A stretch of 64,000 nt of DNA. Source: Halicephalobus mephisto. Taxonomy: Eukaryota > Nematoda > Chromadorea > Rhabditida > Panagrolaimidae. The notes below the pieces were generated by a model that saw nothing but the letters and a program-made list of their open reading frames with translations, was not told the origin of the DNA and did not search any database. Below, piece by piece: positions 44,270 through 56,089 of this stretch (within the stretch, counting starts at the first letter, position 1; every line of letters starts with the position of its first letter). Location: contig SWDT01000052.1 in NCBI GenBank assembly GCA_009193035.1, forward strand, positions 62,001 to 126,000, given 5' to 3'. Made by a program: the position numbers and the translations under genes.

Positions 44270-45442
44270 ATGGATTCTTCTTTAGACAGTTTAGATTCAC
44301 GTACTCCGACTTTCTGGACGAGCTCCATCACCGACTACGATCTCGAGAACATGCCCGAACTTGAGGTTGGTTTTTTTTAATTTTCTTTATTTTCTACTTT
44401 TTAAAATTTATATATCGAAAAACACTTTTCAGCGCCTTAGATATGAGAATAAAAAGTTAAAACACGAAAATGAGAAGCTGAGACACGAAAATGAAGTATT
44501 GAAGCTGGATTGTGAAAGTTACACTAGTTTGATGGATGTCGAGCGTGGGAAAAATCTGAAAAGATGTCAAGAACTTGAGGAGAAAATTTCCTACTTGTCT
44601 GAAGTCATAGAAGCCCAAGGTCAGTCGAAGGAATTAATTGAGATTTTGAACAAGAATATTGAGATTGTTCTGGTTTCTGAACGTGAGTTGAAAGTCATCT
44701 ACCAGACCCAGCAACAGATGGCCGACCGTGCCCTGACCGTCCACAGCCATTTGAGCTCTGTGTCAAAGAAGATTGTGGACAAATTGGACGCAATAGGACT
44801 TGGAAACGATGTGAACAGTTGGACTTGTCCTGTTGATGATGAAATTCTTCAAGAAAACGCTTCTCCGAGTCATGAGATGGAAATTTACGAACAGGTTTAA
44901 TTTTCGACTTGTTAATTTTCCTTATTTTTGTTTTCCAGGACCTTACAATCAAGGAATTCAAGAGTACCAATTCAGAGAAGACGGATTCAACTCGAGAAGT
45001 CAAAAATCCCCCGAATGCCGAGACGGGTGTGTGTATGGATGGAGGTCACTTTCCTTGCGAAGAACACTGTGCAAAATACAAAGCAGAGATGCAAATCCTC
45101 AAGGATGTCATCAAGAAATTGACAAATGACAAACGAGGCATCTCCTCGACTTCTAACGATGAACACGGACAGATTGCTGTTTTGACTTCTCGTTTGGTCA
45201 TGGCCCGACTTGCCCTAGGAGAATTAAACCCTACCGAAGCCTACAAGACCCTCCAAGAAGCGAATGCTCTGGCTACTTACACCATGGAAGATTTGGAAGT
45301 AATCGCGGCAAGTACCCAGAAGAAGAAGACGAAGACAACCGGCGTGAAGAAGCTGCAACGGCTCAAGCGAATCTTCTCAACAAAACGTACTGCACCCGTT
45401 GTTCGTGATCCCATGCCTCCTGTTTGTGAAGAAGAAAATTGA
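44270..45442 (+). CDS. Coiled-coil protein of unknown function
   Basis: Three exons, 44270-44365, 44433-44894 and 44939-45442, give 353 residues. Exon 1 is Ser/Thr/Asp-rich. A strong heptad-bearing helix (RLRYENKKLKHENEKLRHEN...) spans about residues 33-110. A second helical part follows, a Cys/His-containing stretch (CMDGGHFPCEEHC, about 210-222) could bind a metal ion, and a basic Lys/Thr-rich tail (KKKTKTTGVKKLQRLKRIF) comes near the end. Splice sites are clean. I do not recognise a family. It is the first of three same-strand genes with 430-560 bp between them. Confidence 0.85.
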
Positions 45443-45871
45443 TCAGTTACCAAAGTTAGAGTTTTGTTTGACTTGTACAATAGAATGTTTTGATTGTAGC
45501 TAGATTTGTGGTTATATGAAATTGATTCCTTGAGAACGTCGGTATTGTGGCGTTATGTGGATCTGTTGCCAATTGTTTTCTTTCGAAATTTTCTTCAAAT
45601 TCGGAATTTCGTGTTTTTAGAATTGTTTGGGATTAGTGGGATTCTGAAGGGTTTGGGAATCTTGCAAGGGATTCTGGAGCCTTCTAGAATACAGTAGGAA
45701 TTTCGGAAATCTATCGTGAGATTCTGGAATGCTTAAAAATCTCGTTGAAATTTCTATATTTTTCCAAAATTGAATAGAAATTTAAAATTAACATGTAAAA
45801 TTTCAAATATTTTTAATTTTTATATTAAGGGAATTTCGTAATGTTTTAATGGAAATTTTTGGGATTTCAGA

Positions 45872-47933
45872 ATGCATTGTTTCAATTGTGAATCCCCTCC
45901 TTCTATTCAGATAGCTAAAACCGGGGACAGAGCCTGTGTTCCGTGTTTCCTCCATTGGTTTGAAGAAGTAAGTTAATTTTTACTAAAAAATCTATATATC
46001 AATATATACTGAAAATCGATACATGATTTTTATCATGATTCGATATATGAATTTTCACTGAAAAGTATATATATGGATTTCTATTGAAAATTGATATATG
46101 AATTTTCACTGAAAAGTTTATATATGGATTTCTGTTAAAAAATTGATATATGAATTTTCACTGAAAAGTATATATATGGAGTTTTATTGGAAATTGATAT
46201 ATGAATTTCTACTAAAAAGTTTATATATGGATTTCTATTGGAAATTGATATATGAATTTCTACTAAAAAGTTTATATATGGATTTCTATTGGAAATTGAT
46301 ATATGAATTTTCACCGAGAAGTTGATATATGAACTTTATTTTTAGGATGTGCACAAAACCATAATTGAAACCAAAATTTTTACCAAAGGCGAAAAAGCAG
46401 CAATTGGGGTTTCTGGAGGCAAGGATTCAACGGTTTTGGCTCATACTATGCATATTCTGAATCAACGTCATGATTACGGATTGGAGCTTTTTCTGATTTG
46501 CATTGATGAAGGAATAGAAGGATACAGAGATCATTCTATCAAAGAAGTTTTGAAAAATGAAAAAGATTTGGGGTTGCCGTTGAAGATTCTGAGTTACAAG
46601 GACCTTTATGGATGGACGATGGACGAGATTGTCAAGAAAATTGGAAGTAAAAATAATTGCACCTTTTGTGGAGTCTTCAGAAGACAAGCACTAGATAGGT
46701 AAGTGATTTTTTGAAACGAATTTTGTTAATTTTAATTAATTAGGGAAGTTCGTGAGATATATAAAAAGTTGAGTAAGACTTTAGTGGTAGGATAGATTTT
46801 TTAAATTTTATATCCCCTTACTAAGGTATAGTTTAGAGATTTATTTATAAAGGAACAAAAATTTTTTATAGAAATTTTTGAGGGTTCATTCTTAGGGGAA
46901 TTAGGAGGTTTACCGATATATAAATTTGGATAATTTATTCATAGAAGGGCTTTGAGGGTTCATTCTTAGAGGAATTAGGAGGTTTACCGATATATAAATT
47001 TGGATAATTTATTCATAGAGGGGTTTTGGAAGTTTATTCATAGGGAATCTGAAAATTTATCTATATAAGAACTTAAGACACTCATTCATAAGTAGTTTGG
47101 GGGGTGCATTTATAAGCGGTTTAGGGATTTATTCATATAGGAACTTGGGGAGACTTTTTATAGAAGGTTTGGGGGTTTACAGGTGATTTGGAGATTTATT
47201 TATATAGGAACTTTGGAGATTTATTTATATAGGAACTTAGGAGGTTCTTTTTAGGGGGGTTTTGGGGATTCATGTGCACTAGAAACTATATAATGTTGGT
47301 TTTTATGTAAATTAATATTTTTAGAGGAGCAGCGAAATGCGGAGCGTTGAAAGTCGTTACTGGACATAATGCGGACGATGTTGCTGAAACTGTTTTGATG
47401 AATCTTCTGAGAGGCGATATAGCGAGATTAGAAAGGAGTGCCAGTTATGTCACGGGTGTAGAAGGTGGCATTACGAGGGTGAAACCGTTCAGGTACTCGT
47501 ATCAGAAAGATATTGTTTTTTATGCACATTTTAAAAAATTAAATTATTTTTCTGTTGAATGTTCTTATTCGCCAAATGCCTACAGAGGTTATGTCAGGTT
47601 TGGTTTTAATTTTGAATTTAAATTTAAAATTTTTTTAGAAATCACCTAAAAATGCTGGAAAGGATATCCCCAAGGACGATTATGGAAATAGTAAGATCGG
47701 GAGAATCAGTGGGAGTTGTTAAAAAAGACATGTTGCCGACCCAAAGACAATGTATCAAATGCGGTTACATATCTAGTCAAGAATTGTGTCAAGCATGTAG
47801 ATTACTTACTGGATTGAATTCTGGAGAAGTTAATTTAGGTATTGCTAAATCGACGAAAAAACAAAAAAATGAAGAAACAGGATGTGGAAATGATGGAAGT
47901 TGTGGATGTTCAGAAAAAAAAGTTGATTTTTGA
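45872..47933 (+). CDS. tut-1: Cytoplasmic tRNA 2-thiolation protein 1 (CTU1/NCS6)
   Basis: With CTU2 this enzyme adds sulfur to wobble uridine 34 of Lys, Glu and Gln tRNAs. Four exons, 45872-45967, 46346-46698, 47325-47597 and 47639-47933, give 338 residues. The N-terminal zinc ribbon has C3, C6, C22 and C25. The ATP-pyrophosphatase loop is SGGKDS (55-60). [18 protein letters not shown] carries a family cysteine pair. Next is [20 protein letters not shown], and the C-terminal zinc site is [16 protein letters not shown]. The start ATG follows a TTTCAG acceptor by one base. Introns 1 and 2 carry separate tandem repeats. A short Cys-rich tail ([11 protein letters not shown]) ends the protein. 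Confidence 0.96.
45985..46338. repeat. About 55-bp tandem repeat filling tut-1 intron 1
   Basis: Six to seven units alternate GATATATGAATTTTCACTGA with TATATATGGATTTCTATTGG. Neighbouring units differ by a few bases. The array makes the spurious 60-codon ORF at 46143. Confidence 0.85.
46790..47275. repeat. Degenerate repeats in tut-1 intron 2
   Basis: GGTTTACCGATATATAAATT with TTCATAGAGGGGTTTTGG occurs twice about 75 bp apart (46910 and 46982). Looser copies of TTTATTCATATAGGAACTTG fill the rest to 47250. Confidence 0.75.
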
Positions 47934-47939
47934 AGACTT

Positions 47940-48498
47940 TAATAAATTTTTATTTTAGAAAATTTAAAAAATATAAGGTTTTTAAACCTTGATTGTATTT
48001 AATTTTTTTTAAAAGTATTTTTGGAGTTTTTTAATTTTATATATTTTTTTGATATTTTAGGAATTTTTTAAACATTTTATTTTTTTAGAAATATTTTTGG
48101 AGTTTTTAATATATTTTTTTGCTTTTTTAAACATATTTTTTTGTTTTTTTTTAATATTTTTGGGATTTTTATATAATTTTTAATATATTTTTTGTTTTTT
48201 TAATGTTTTTTAAAAATATTTTTGGAATTTTTTTTGTTTTTTTATATATTTTTTTATTTTTTAATATTTTTTAAAAATATTTTTGAAGTTTTTTTATATA
48301 TTTTCTTATTTTTTAAAATATTTTTAGAGTTTTTTTTGTACTTTTTTTAATATATTTTTTTGTTTTTTAATGTTTTTTAAAATACTTTTGAAGTTTTCTT
48401 TGTTTTTTTATATATTTTCTTATTTTTTAAAATATTTTTGAAGTTTTTTTTGTATTTTTTTTATATATTTTTTGTTTTTTTAATGTTTTTGGTTTTAG
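47940..48498. repeat. T-rich intercistronic array
   Basis: About 540 bp with over 85 percent A+T, strongly T-biased on the sense strand. It is built of units TTTTTAAAAATATTTTTGGA with GTTTTTTTTGTATTTTTTTA at about 60-bp spacing. It ends in TTTTGGTTTTAG directly before the next ATG, a strong candidate trans-splice acceptor. Confidence 0.7.
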
Positions 48499-49505
48499 AT
48501 GTCATCGACAGGAAAGTTTTGCCCGGCTTGTTCGATCAATGTTAATCCTAAGTTGTGGACTGCACATACAACAGGTAGAAAACATAAACAAAAAGTTGCA
48601 GAATTAAAAGCAGAAGCGGCTAAACAAGGAAAAACGGAAAAAAGATCATTTCCTCGTCATACTGTAGATGAAATTGGAACAGCAAAGAAACCTAAATGTG
48701 AGTTTTTTAAATTTAATTTTTGTAGTTTTTATAACAGTAATTTTGAAAATAATGTTTAAATTTTAAACATTTGTCGAAATTATTTTGGAATTTTGAAAAT
48801 AATGCTTAAATTCTAATAATTTGTCGAAATTATTTTGTAGTTTTTGAAAATAATGCTTAAATTCTAATAATTTGTCGAAATTATTTTGTAATTTTTGAAT
48901 TAATGTTTAAATTTTAAACATTTGTCGAAATTATTTTGTAGTTTTTGAAAATAATGTTTAAATTTTAAACATTTGTCGAAATTATTTTGTAATTTTTGAA
49001 TTAATGTTTAAATTTTAAACATTTGTCGAAATTATTCCGTAATTTTATTTTTTGGATTTTTGTTATTATTTTGTTTTCAGTAGATCCATCTCCTTCGTCG
49101 TCTGGAGCTGTCTCGAATGGAAATTCAGGAACGATGAATGGACCTAAAAGTGAACTTGCGTTTATTCCGGCGGGTTTCTTTGATAATCCTGAATTAGATA
49201 ACAAAACAGAAGCTACTATCAATAAATCGAAGGAATTGGATGCGGAATATGCGAAATTTATGAATGAAATATCGCAAGTACAGGAGGAAGTGGCGGTGGA
49301 AGAGGCTGTGGAAGACAGAAGTTTCAATCGTGAGAGACAATTGGAGGCTATAGATGAAACTATGGGTTACTGGCGGTCGTTGAATGAATTAGAAAAGAAA
49401 AAAGAAACAATAGAAACGTTGAAAAATGAAAGAGAAAATGAAGAAAGTGAAGATGAAGATCTGGATTTGGATTTGGATAATTGGAGAGCAAGAAGGATTT
49501 TTTAA
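48499..49505 (+). CDS. ZNF830/CCDC16-like zinc-finger protein
   Basis: Two exons, 48499-48697 and 49081-49505, give 207 residues. An N-terminal matrin-type C2H2 finger runs FCPACSINVNPKLWTAHTTG then RKHKQKV, as in ZNF830. The C-terminal half contains FIPAGFFDNP, a helical charged region with DETMGYWRSLNE, and an acidic end DLDLDNWRARRIF that matches the family end. The human protein, about 370 residues, has a longer middle. ZNF830 is associated with spliceosomal complexes. The ATG directly follows a TTTTAG acceptor. Confidence 0.9.
48710..49060. repeat. About 62-bp tandem repeat in the ZNF830-like intron
   Basis: Six copies of TAATGTTTAAATTTTAAACA plus TTTGTCGAAATTATTTTGTA. The TTTAAATTTTAAA core is palindromic. 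Confidence 0.85.
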
Positions 49506-49649
49506 TTCTGTAATAAATGGATGTTTTTATTTTTTAATGGTGATGGATTCTGGAGATTTGGATGTTTTTGTCAGATATCGAGGAATCGGTGTGGTTGTGT
49601 GAAGGATATGAGGTTTTTTATTTATCTAAGCAGTAAGATTTAGTACAAT

Positions 49650-50225
49650 AATTATATGTATGTTAATAGCTAGTCAACATTGTGTTTGTTGTGGAGATAG
49701 CATGCCTACTGTCTAACATGTAGGGTTTTCTTCTCGAAACTTAGTTTGTTTTATCATAGCCAGTTGATACGGTAGTACAACAGAAATCAAAAATAATAAC
49801 TGTATATGTTAATAATTAGTTGATACTTAATCTATCGTCTACAGTATGCCTACTGTCTGGCATATAGGATTTTCTTTTCGAAACTTAGTTTGTTTTATAA
49901 TACCCAGTTGATACGGTAGTACAACAGAAATCAAACACAATAACTGTATATATTAATAATTAATTGATACTTAGTCTATCGTCTACAGTATGCCTACTGT
50001 CTGGCATATAGGGTTTTCTTCTTGAGACTTTGTTTTATCATAGCCAGTTGATACGGTAGTACAACAGAAATCAAACACAATAACTGTATATATTAATAAT
50101 TAGTTGATACTTAGTCTATCGTCTACAGTATGCTCACTACCCATAACATAGAGTACTTCTCTTTAAGACCTGGTTTGTTTTATCATAGCCAGTTGATGTA
50201 ATGGTATAACACTTTCTGTTTAGTA
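49650..50225. repeat. 128-bp minisatellite, four to five units
   Basis: Units contain CAGTATGCCTACTGTCTGGC, TTAGTTTGTTTTATCATAGC and CAGTTGATACGGTAGTACAA in order and repeat at about 127-129 bp from 49655. Units two and three are about 95 percent identical by eye; the outer ones are more diverged. GC content is above the local average. No ORF crosses a whole unit. Confidence 0.85.
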
Positions 50226-50539
50226 CTGTATGTGGATTGATGTAAACAAGAAGGTTTCAGAATCTCGAGAATTTTGAAACGTTTAATTTAAAAAATTTTC
50301 GGAAATTGAAAAATTTCTAAAAAATTATGTTGAAATAATTTTTTTATAAAATTTTTTAGAAATTTCCAAAATCCAAACAGAACTATTTGAAACCCGAAAT
50401 TCGTGTTGAGACAATTTCGTAAAAAAATGATTTTTAATTTCTACTGTGAGAAAATATGTAAATTTATAAAAATTATAAAATTTGTAAAATTATTGAAATA
50501 TGACAATTAAGGTTTTGATGGAAAATTAGCTATAACTTG

Positions 50540-51290
50540 TTTGTGCTTTGTTTTATTCAAATTAATGGTTAAAATTAAAAGTCAAACTTTGATTACCAAC
50601 TTCGACCTTAAAATTGATCTTTAAAGTTTGAGGTCGAAGTTGGTAATCAAGATTTGAGGTTGAAGTTGATCATCAAAGTTCAACATCAGAGTTCGAGGTT
50701 GAACTTTGATTACCAACTTCGATCTCAAAGTTGATCGTTAAAATTTAAGATCGAAGTTGATTATCAAAATTGAGGTTGAAGGTGACCTTTAAAGTTTGAG
50801 ATCGAAGTTTATCGTTAAAATTTAAGATCGAAGTTGATTATCAAAATTGAGGTTGAAGTTGATCATCAAAGTTCAACATCAGAGTTCGAGGTTGAACTTT
50901 GATTACCAACTTCGATCTCAAAGTTTATTGTTAAAATTTAAGGTCAAAGTTGATTATCAAAATTGAGGTTGAAGTTGATCATCAAAGTTAATCATCAGAA
51001 TTTGAGATTGAACTTTGATTATCAACTTCTACTTCAAAATTTGACTTCAAAGTTGACCATCAGAGTTTAAAGCCGAAGTCGATTATCAAAGTTAATCATC
51101 AAAGTTTGAGATTGAACTTTGATTATCAACTTCGATCTCAAAGTTGATCGGTAAAATTTAAGATTAAAGTTGATTATCAAAATTTGAGGTTGAAGTTGAT
51201 CATCAAAGTTCGACCTCAAAGTTTGATTATTAACTTTGATCACCAACTTCTACTTCAAAGTTGACTTTTAAAGTTTGAAGTCGAGGTTTG
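50540..51290. repeat. CAAAGTTGATCATCAAAGTT minisatellite array
   Basis: The same kind of 10-13 bp units as at 17.3-18.4 kb: AAGTTGATYATCAAARTTNGA and its reverse complement (AACTTTGATTACCAACTTCG) alternate along 700 bp, so the array is full of foldback segments. Several blocks of about 120 bp recur (for example near 50680 and 50880). Confidence 0.8.
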
Positions 51291-51596
51291 AATTTTTTGC
51301 ACAAAAACACTGTTTTTTGTTTATTTTTTACTTGAAAAATCCAAGTCCAAAATGTTAATTTAGATAACTTTGAAATAAAAAAAATAAAAAATGACGTTTT
51401 AGTACGAAAATTCCAAACTTCGACTTGGAATTCTGATTTTCGTTTTTGATAAAAAATCATTGATGATGATTATTCTTTTTCTGGAAGATTAACAACGTAA
51501 GAAACGTTTAATTGATTTTTTGAATGTCATAGCTGATAAGACCGGCCTTGAACAAACGCAATTAAGCAAAAATTGAATTTTCTTCTGTCGACAAAA

Positions 51597-53962
51597 ATGA
51601 AGATTTTTTTCTATATTTTCGGTAAGATTTAAATTAATTTTTAAAATTATTCAAAAATAAAAAAAAATAAAGTTTTAAAATTATTCAAAAATAAAAAAAA
51701 ATAAATTTTTAAAATTATTCGAAAATTTAAAAAAAATAAAGTTTTAAAATTATTCGAAAATTTAAAAAAAATAGATTTTTAAAATTATTCAAAAATTAGA
51801 AAAATAAAGTTTTAAAATTATTCGAAAAAAAAATAGATTTTTAAAATTATTCAAATTTAAAAAATTATTAAAAATTTAAAAAAAGTTATTTTTAAAATTA
51901 TTGAAATTTTTGAAATTATTGAAATTTTTGAAATTATTAAAAATTTAAAAAAAGTTATTTTTAAAATTATTGAAATTATTGAAATTTTTGAAATTATTAA
52001 AAATTTTAAAAAAGTTATTTTTAAAATTATTTTCAGCCTTGATTGGCCTTTGGATTACGGTCAATGGTCTTCCACAACTGGTCGGGATTGTGGATCAAGA
52101 AATTTTGGAAGTTTTAGATTCGATCTATTCCGAAAAATTCTCAGAATTTTCGGAATCGGAATCCAAAGCGGATCCCACCACGACTTGTGATTACGGTTCG
52201 TTTTCTCAAGCGTTTCTTCAATGGACCATAGATTCAAAATTCAATCAATCCATGAACTACACCAATAACGGAGAAGCTCTAAAATCCGCAGTTAACGGGA
52301 TTTTTGACGGATTTGATTTGACAGATCCGGATGGAGCTGGCCAAGCTTGGGATACCTTCTGTGTTGCTCAAAGGAAATTCTTCAATCTTCAAGGAGTTTT
52401 TCAAATTTCAAATTGTATTCTAGCCACAATTCTGGTCCAAAACGGATACAATCGAGTCGACGCCTACCAGACCCAACAGGTCCTCACCCAGCTCAACTAC
52501 CAATGCGGAGCTGCCTTCAACAGTAAGCTTTTCAATTTTAAAAAACAAAATTTTCTAAAACTTTTTTGAAAAAACAAAATTTTCTAAAACTTTAAAAAAC
52601 AAAATTTTTTGAAATTTTTCTGAAAAAAGCAAAATTTTCTAAAACTTTTTTTAAAAAACAAAATTTTGTAAAACTTTTTTGAAAAAAACAAAATTTTCTA
52701 AAACTTTTCTGAAAAAACAAAATTTTCTAAAACTTAAAAAAAATAAAATTCTTTACAAATTAAAGAAAATTAAAAAGCAAAATTTTTTTAAAATAAGAAA
52801 AATTAAATTCTATAAAAATAAAAATCTTAAATTTGCAGAAATTCATTTTAGAAAAATTAAAATTTTTATTTTACTACAGTATGACTAAAAAGTTCCAAAA
52901 ATTCGTATTGAGAGAATTTCGAAAATATTTGTTTTTAGTTTTGCTACAGTATGATTCTGAACATTCGTGTTGAGAGTATTTAGATTTTTATTTTGCTACA
53001 GTATGACTAAGAAGTTCCAAAAATTCGTGTTGGGAGGATTTCGAAAATATTTATTTTTAATTTTTTAAATAAAATGATAAAAAAATTACTTTTTAGCTTA
53101 CGTGAACACCATCACTACCTACGTCAATGTTTCTGGACAGTCCACTGTTGCTTTAAACACGTGTTCGAACGACTTCATCAACAACCTCAACTCCACCGGA
53201 CTCGCCGACCATGGCTGCTCGTAAGATTATGACGACTTACAGTAATATAAAGAATTTAATTTAGAGCTTTATCGATCTACGAGAACTGCATCGGAAAGGT
53301 CTACTATACCGCAACCAACAACATCGACCTCGGCTGGACCGTCTGCGAAGCCACTCGAAGATCGAATTCCATCACTCTCCCGAATTGCCGTGATTCTGCT
53401 ACTTTCTGTCAAGTTTGTAAGTTTTTTAAATTCATTTTTAAAAATTAATTCATTTTATAAAATTCAAAATTAATATATCTGATTTTTTAATTTTTAAAAT
53501 TAAATTCATTTTTAAAAATTCAAAATTAATATATCTAATTTATTTATTTTTAAAAATTAATTCATTTTATAAAATTCAAAAATACTATATCTGATTTTTT
53601 TATTTTTAAAAATTAATTTATTTTAAAAACTTTCGAAATTAATATATCTGATTTTTTAATTTTTAAAATTAAATTTATTTAAAAATAAATTCTCAAAAAT
53701 ATTATATCTAATTTTTTTATTTTTAAAAATTAATTCATTTTATAAAATTCAAAATTAATATATCTAATTTATTTATTTTTAAAAAATTCTCAAAATTACT
53801 ATATCTAATTTTTTTTATTTTTAAAAATTTATTTATTTTAAAAAAATTAATTTTAAATGTTTTATTTTTGAAAATTAAATTTATTTTAAATATGTTTTAT
53901 TTTTAAAACTAAAATAATACTTTAAAATTAATCGTTTTATTTCAGCTCAACTGACCGGTTAA
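51597..53962 (+). CDS. Secreted cysteine-containing nematode protein, unknown function
   Basis: Five exons, 51597-51621, 52037-52522, 53097-53220, 53265-53416 and 53946-53962, give 267 residues. Exons 1 and 2 together form a signal peptide (MKIFFYIFALIGLWITVNG). The mature part has about eleven cysteines, several N-glycosylation sites (NQS, NYT, NVS, NST) and no membrane segment. It ends FCQVSQLTG. Intron phases are consistent throughout; introns 1, 2 and 4 are 400-570 bp of A/T-rich tandem repeats, and intron 3 is 44 bp. I do not recognise the family. A related exon relic lies at 20.06 kb, showing that the family has or had other members. Confidence 0.82.
51640..52030. repeat. AAAATTATTCAAAAAT tandem repeat in intron 1 of the secreted gene
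   Basis: Units TTTTAAAATTATTCAAAAAT and AAAAAAATAGA alternate at about 38-40 bp for the first half, then ATTGAAATTTTTGAAATT at 18 bp. Similar but distinct arrays fill introns 2 (52540-52830, AACAAAATTTTCTAAAACTT) and 4 (53420-53930, TTAATATATCTGATTTTTTA). Confidence 0.85.
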
Positions 53963-54589
53963 GTGGGTTTTTGACGGATTGACTCGTTTTCATTTTTTAA
54001 ATTAACTTTTTTTCGAAAAAGTCTTTTTTGACGTCTTTGATCGGCTTATCCAATTTTGTAACTTCTGGAGTTTTCGATCCTTGTAAAATCATGTTATTAT
54101 AAAAATAAAAAAATAAAGATGATTATGCAATCCCCTCAGGAGAAATTTTTAGGATTTTTAATATCGGACTCCAGAAGATCGCAATGAGTTTCAGGAGATT
54201 TTAGAAGCCTGTATATGACTTCAGAAAGTTTCAAAATTTTTGTTAAATTCTAAAATTTAAAAAAATTGAAAATTAAAAAAAAATTTTGGAAAATTTGAAA
54301 AATTTCTGGATGATTTCAGAAGTATTTACGAAGTGTTTCAAAATTCCTGAAAGATTTTAAGTCTTCAGAAGGCTTGTATAAGATTCCCAAAAATCTCAAC
54401 TTCTTCGATGATATCTTCTACTGATTTCAGAAGGCATTTGTAAGATTCCTAAAAATCTCAACTTCTTCGATGAAATTTTTCATTGGTTATAGAAGTCTCC
54501 AGAAACCTGTAAAATTTTCGAAGATTCAACTACCTCAAATAACTTTTTCACCGATACCAGAATTTTTCAATGTACTGTATAAAAATCTT

Positions 54590-55175
54590 CAAAAATTTAA
54601 AAATTTAAAAAATTCTAAAAATTCCAAAAATTCTAAAAATTTAAAAAATTACAAAAATTCCAAAAATTTTTCATTAAATCCTAAAAATCCCCAAGAATTC
54701 CAATTTTTGAAATTTTCCATAAAAAATTGGAATGAACGCAAAATTCCAAAAATTTCGAAAATTCCAAAAATTTTAAAAATTAAAAAAATTACAAAAATTC
54801 CAAAAATTTTAAAAATTCCAAAAATTTCGAAAATTCCAAAAATTTCGAAAATTCCAAAAATTTCGAAAATTCCAAAAATTTTAAAAATTAAAAAAATTAC
54901 AAAAATTCCAAAAATTTTAAAAATTCCAAAAAATTTCGAAAATTCAAAAAATTTCGAAATTCCAAAAATTTCGAAAATTCCAAAAATTTTAAAAATTAAA
55001 AAAATTACAAAAATTCCAAAAATTTTAAAAATTCCAAAAAATTTCGAAATTCCAAAAATTTAAAAAATTTAAAAATTTTAAAAAATTCCAAAATTTAAAA
55101 AAATTTTCATTAAATCCTAAAAATCCCCAAGAATTCCAATTTTTGAAATTTTCCATAAAAATTGGAATGAAATTT
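54590..55175. repeat. AAATTCCAAAAATTTCG array with about 10-bp A-tract phasing, bracketed by direct repeats
   Basis: About 45 short units (CCAAAAATTTCGAAAATT and variants) put an A or T run every 10-11 bp. A non-array segment of about 68 bp (CATTAAATCCTAAAAATCCC ... TTTTCCATAAAAATTGGAATG) appears at about 54668 and again at about 55106. The 197-codon ORF at 54470 is an artefact of this array. Confidence 0.8.
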
Positions 55176-55279
55176 ACACTGTTTGTACGGCATTTTTGTT
55201 TTTCCCGAGGATTTACAAACGTAGTCCAATTTTTCCGAGTGCCAAATGCCGTGTGACGACCTTCGAAAATCTCAAATTG

Positions 55280-55760
55280 ATTACAATTATTAAATTAATA
55301 AAAAAATTCACTTTTTTAAATTAAAATTATTTCGAAAAAAAATGAATTTTTTTAAAAATCAAAATTAATAAAAAAATTCACTTTTTTAAATTAAAATTAT
55401 TCCGAAAAAAATGAATTTTTTAAAAGTTAAAATTAATAAAAAAATTCAGTTTTTTAAATTAAAATTATTTCGAAAAAAAAATTAACTTTTTTAAAATTAA
55501 AATTATTTCGAAAAAATTCATTTTTTTAAATAAAAATTATTTCGAAAAAATTCATTTTTTTTAAAGTCAAAATTAATAAAAAAATTCACTTTTTTAAATT
55601 AAAATTATTTCGAAAAAATTCATTTTTTTAAATTAAAATTATTTCGAAAAAAAATGAATTTTTTAAAATTAAAATTAATAAAAAAAATTCACTTTTTTAA
55701 ATTAAAATTATTTCGAGAAAATTCATTTTTTTAAATTAAAATTTTTGAAAAAAATAATTT
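55280..55760. repeat. ATTATTTCGAAAAAATTCAT tandem array
   Basis: About nine units of 40-70 bp containing TTTTTTAAATTAAAATTATT and CGAAAAAAATGAATTTTTT. No coding signal. Confidence 0.8.
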
Positions 55761-56089
55761 TTTTAAATTGAGAACTTTTGAAATAGGATATACAGTATTT
55801 TAAATTTACTTTATTTTCTATCTTTTTGGAATAAATATCTCCAATAAAAGCAAAAAAAGATTCAAGTGAAAATCCTAACTGCAATTTTCCCAATTCAGAG
55901 AGATGCAAAAAACTGAAAAAAGATGCGTAATTGATGCACGAAAGATTCAAAAATGCCTGAATTTGAAGGCATGCCATGGAAGGACAGAGGTCCTGCGTGG
56001 AAAATTCGAGACCTGTACAAATTGCTATTCAATCTCAAAAAAATAATAACCGAGAAAAATAAAAAAAATACAGTAATTAAAAATCTTCG

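Noticed and set aside
49650..50225. CRISPR-like array
   Set aside because: Whole 128-bp units repeat, not short repeats with unique spacers, and the DNA is eukaryotic.
54470..55063. 197-codon ORF rich in Lys, Ile, Pro, Asn, Ser
   Set aside because: It is the translation of the AAATTCCAAAAATTTCG array; the amino-acid repeat mirrors the DNA repeat and there is no start context or splice signal.
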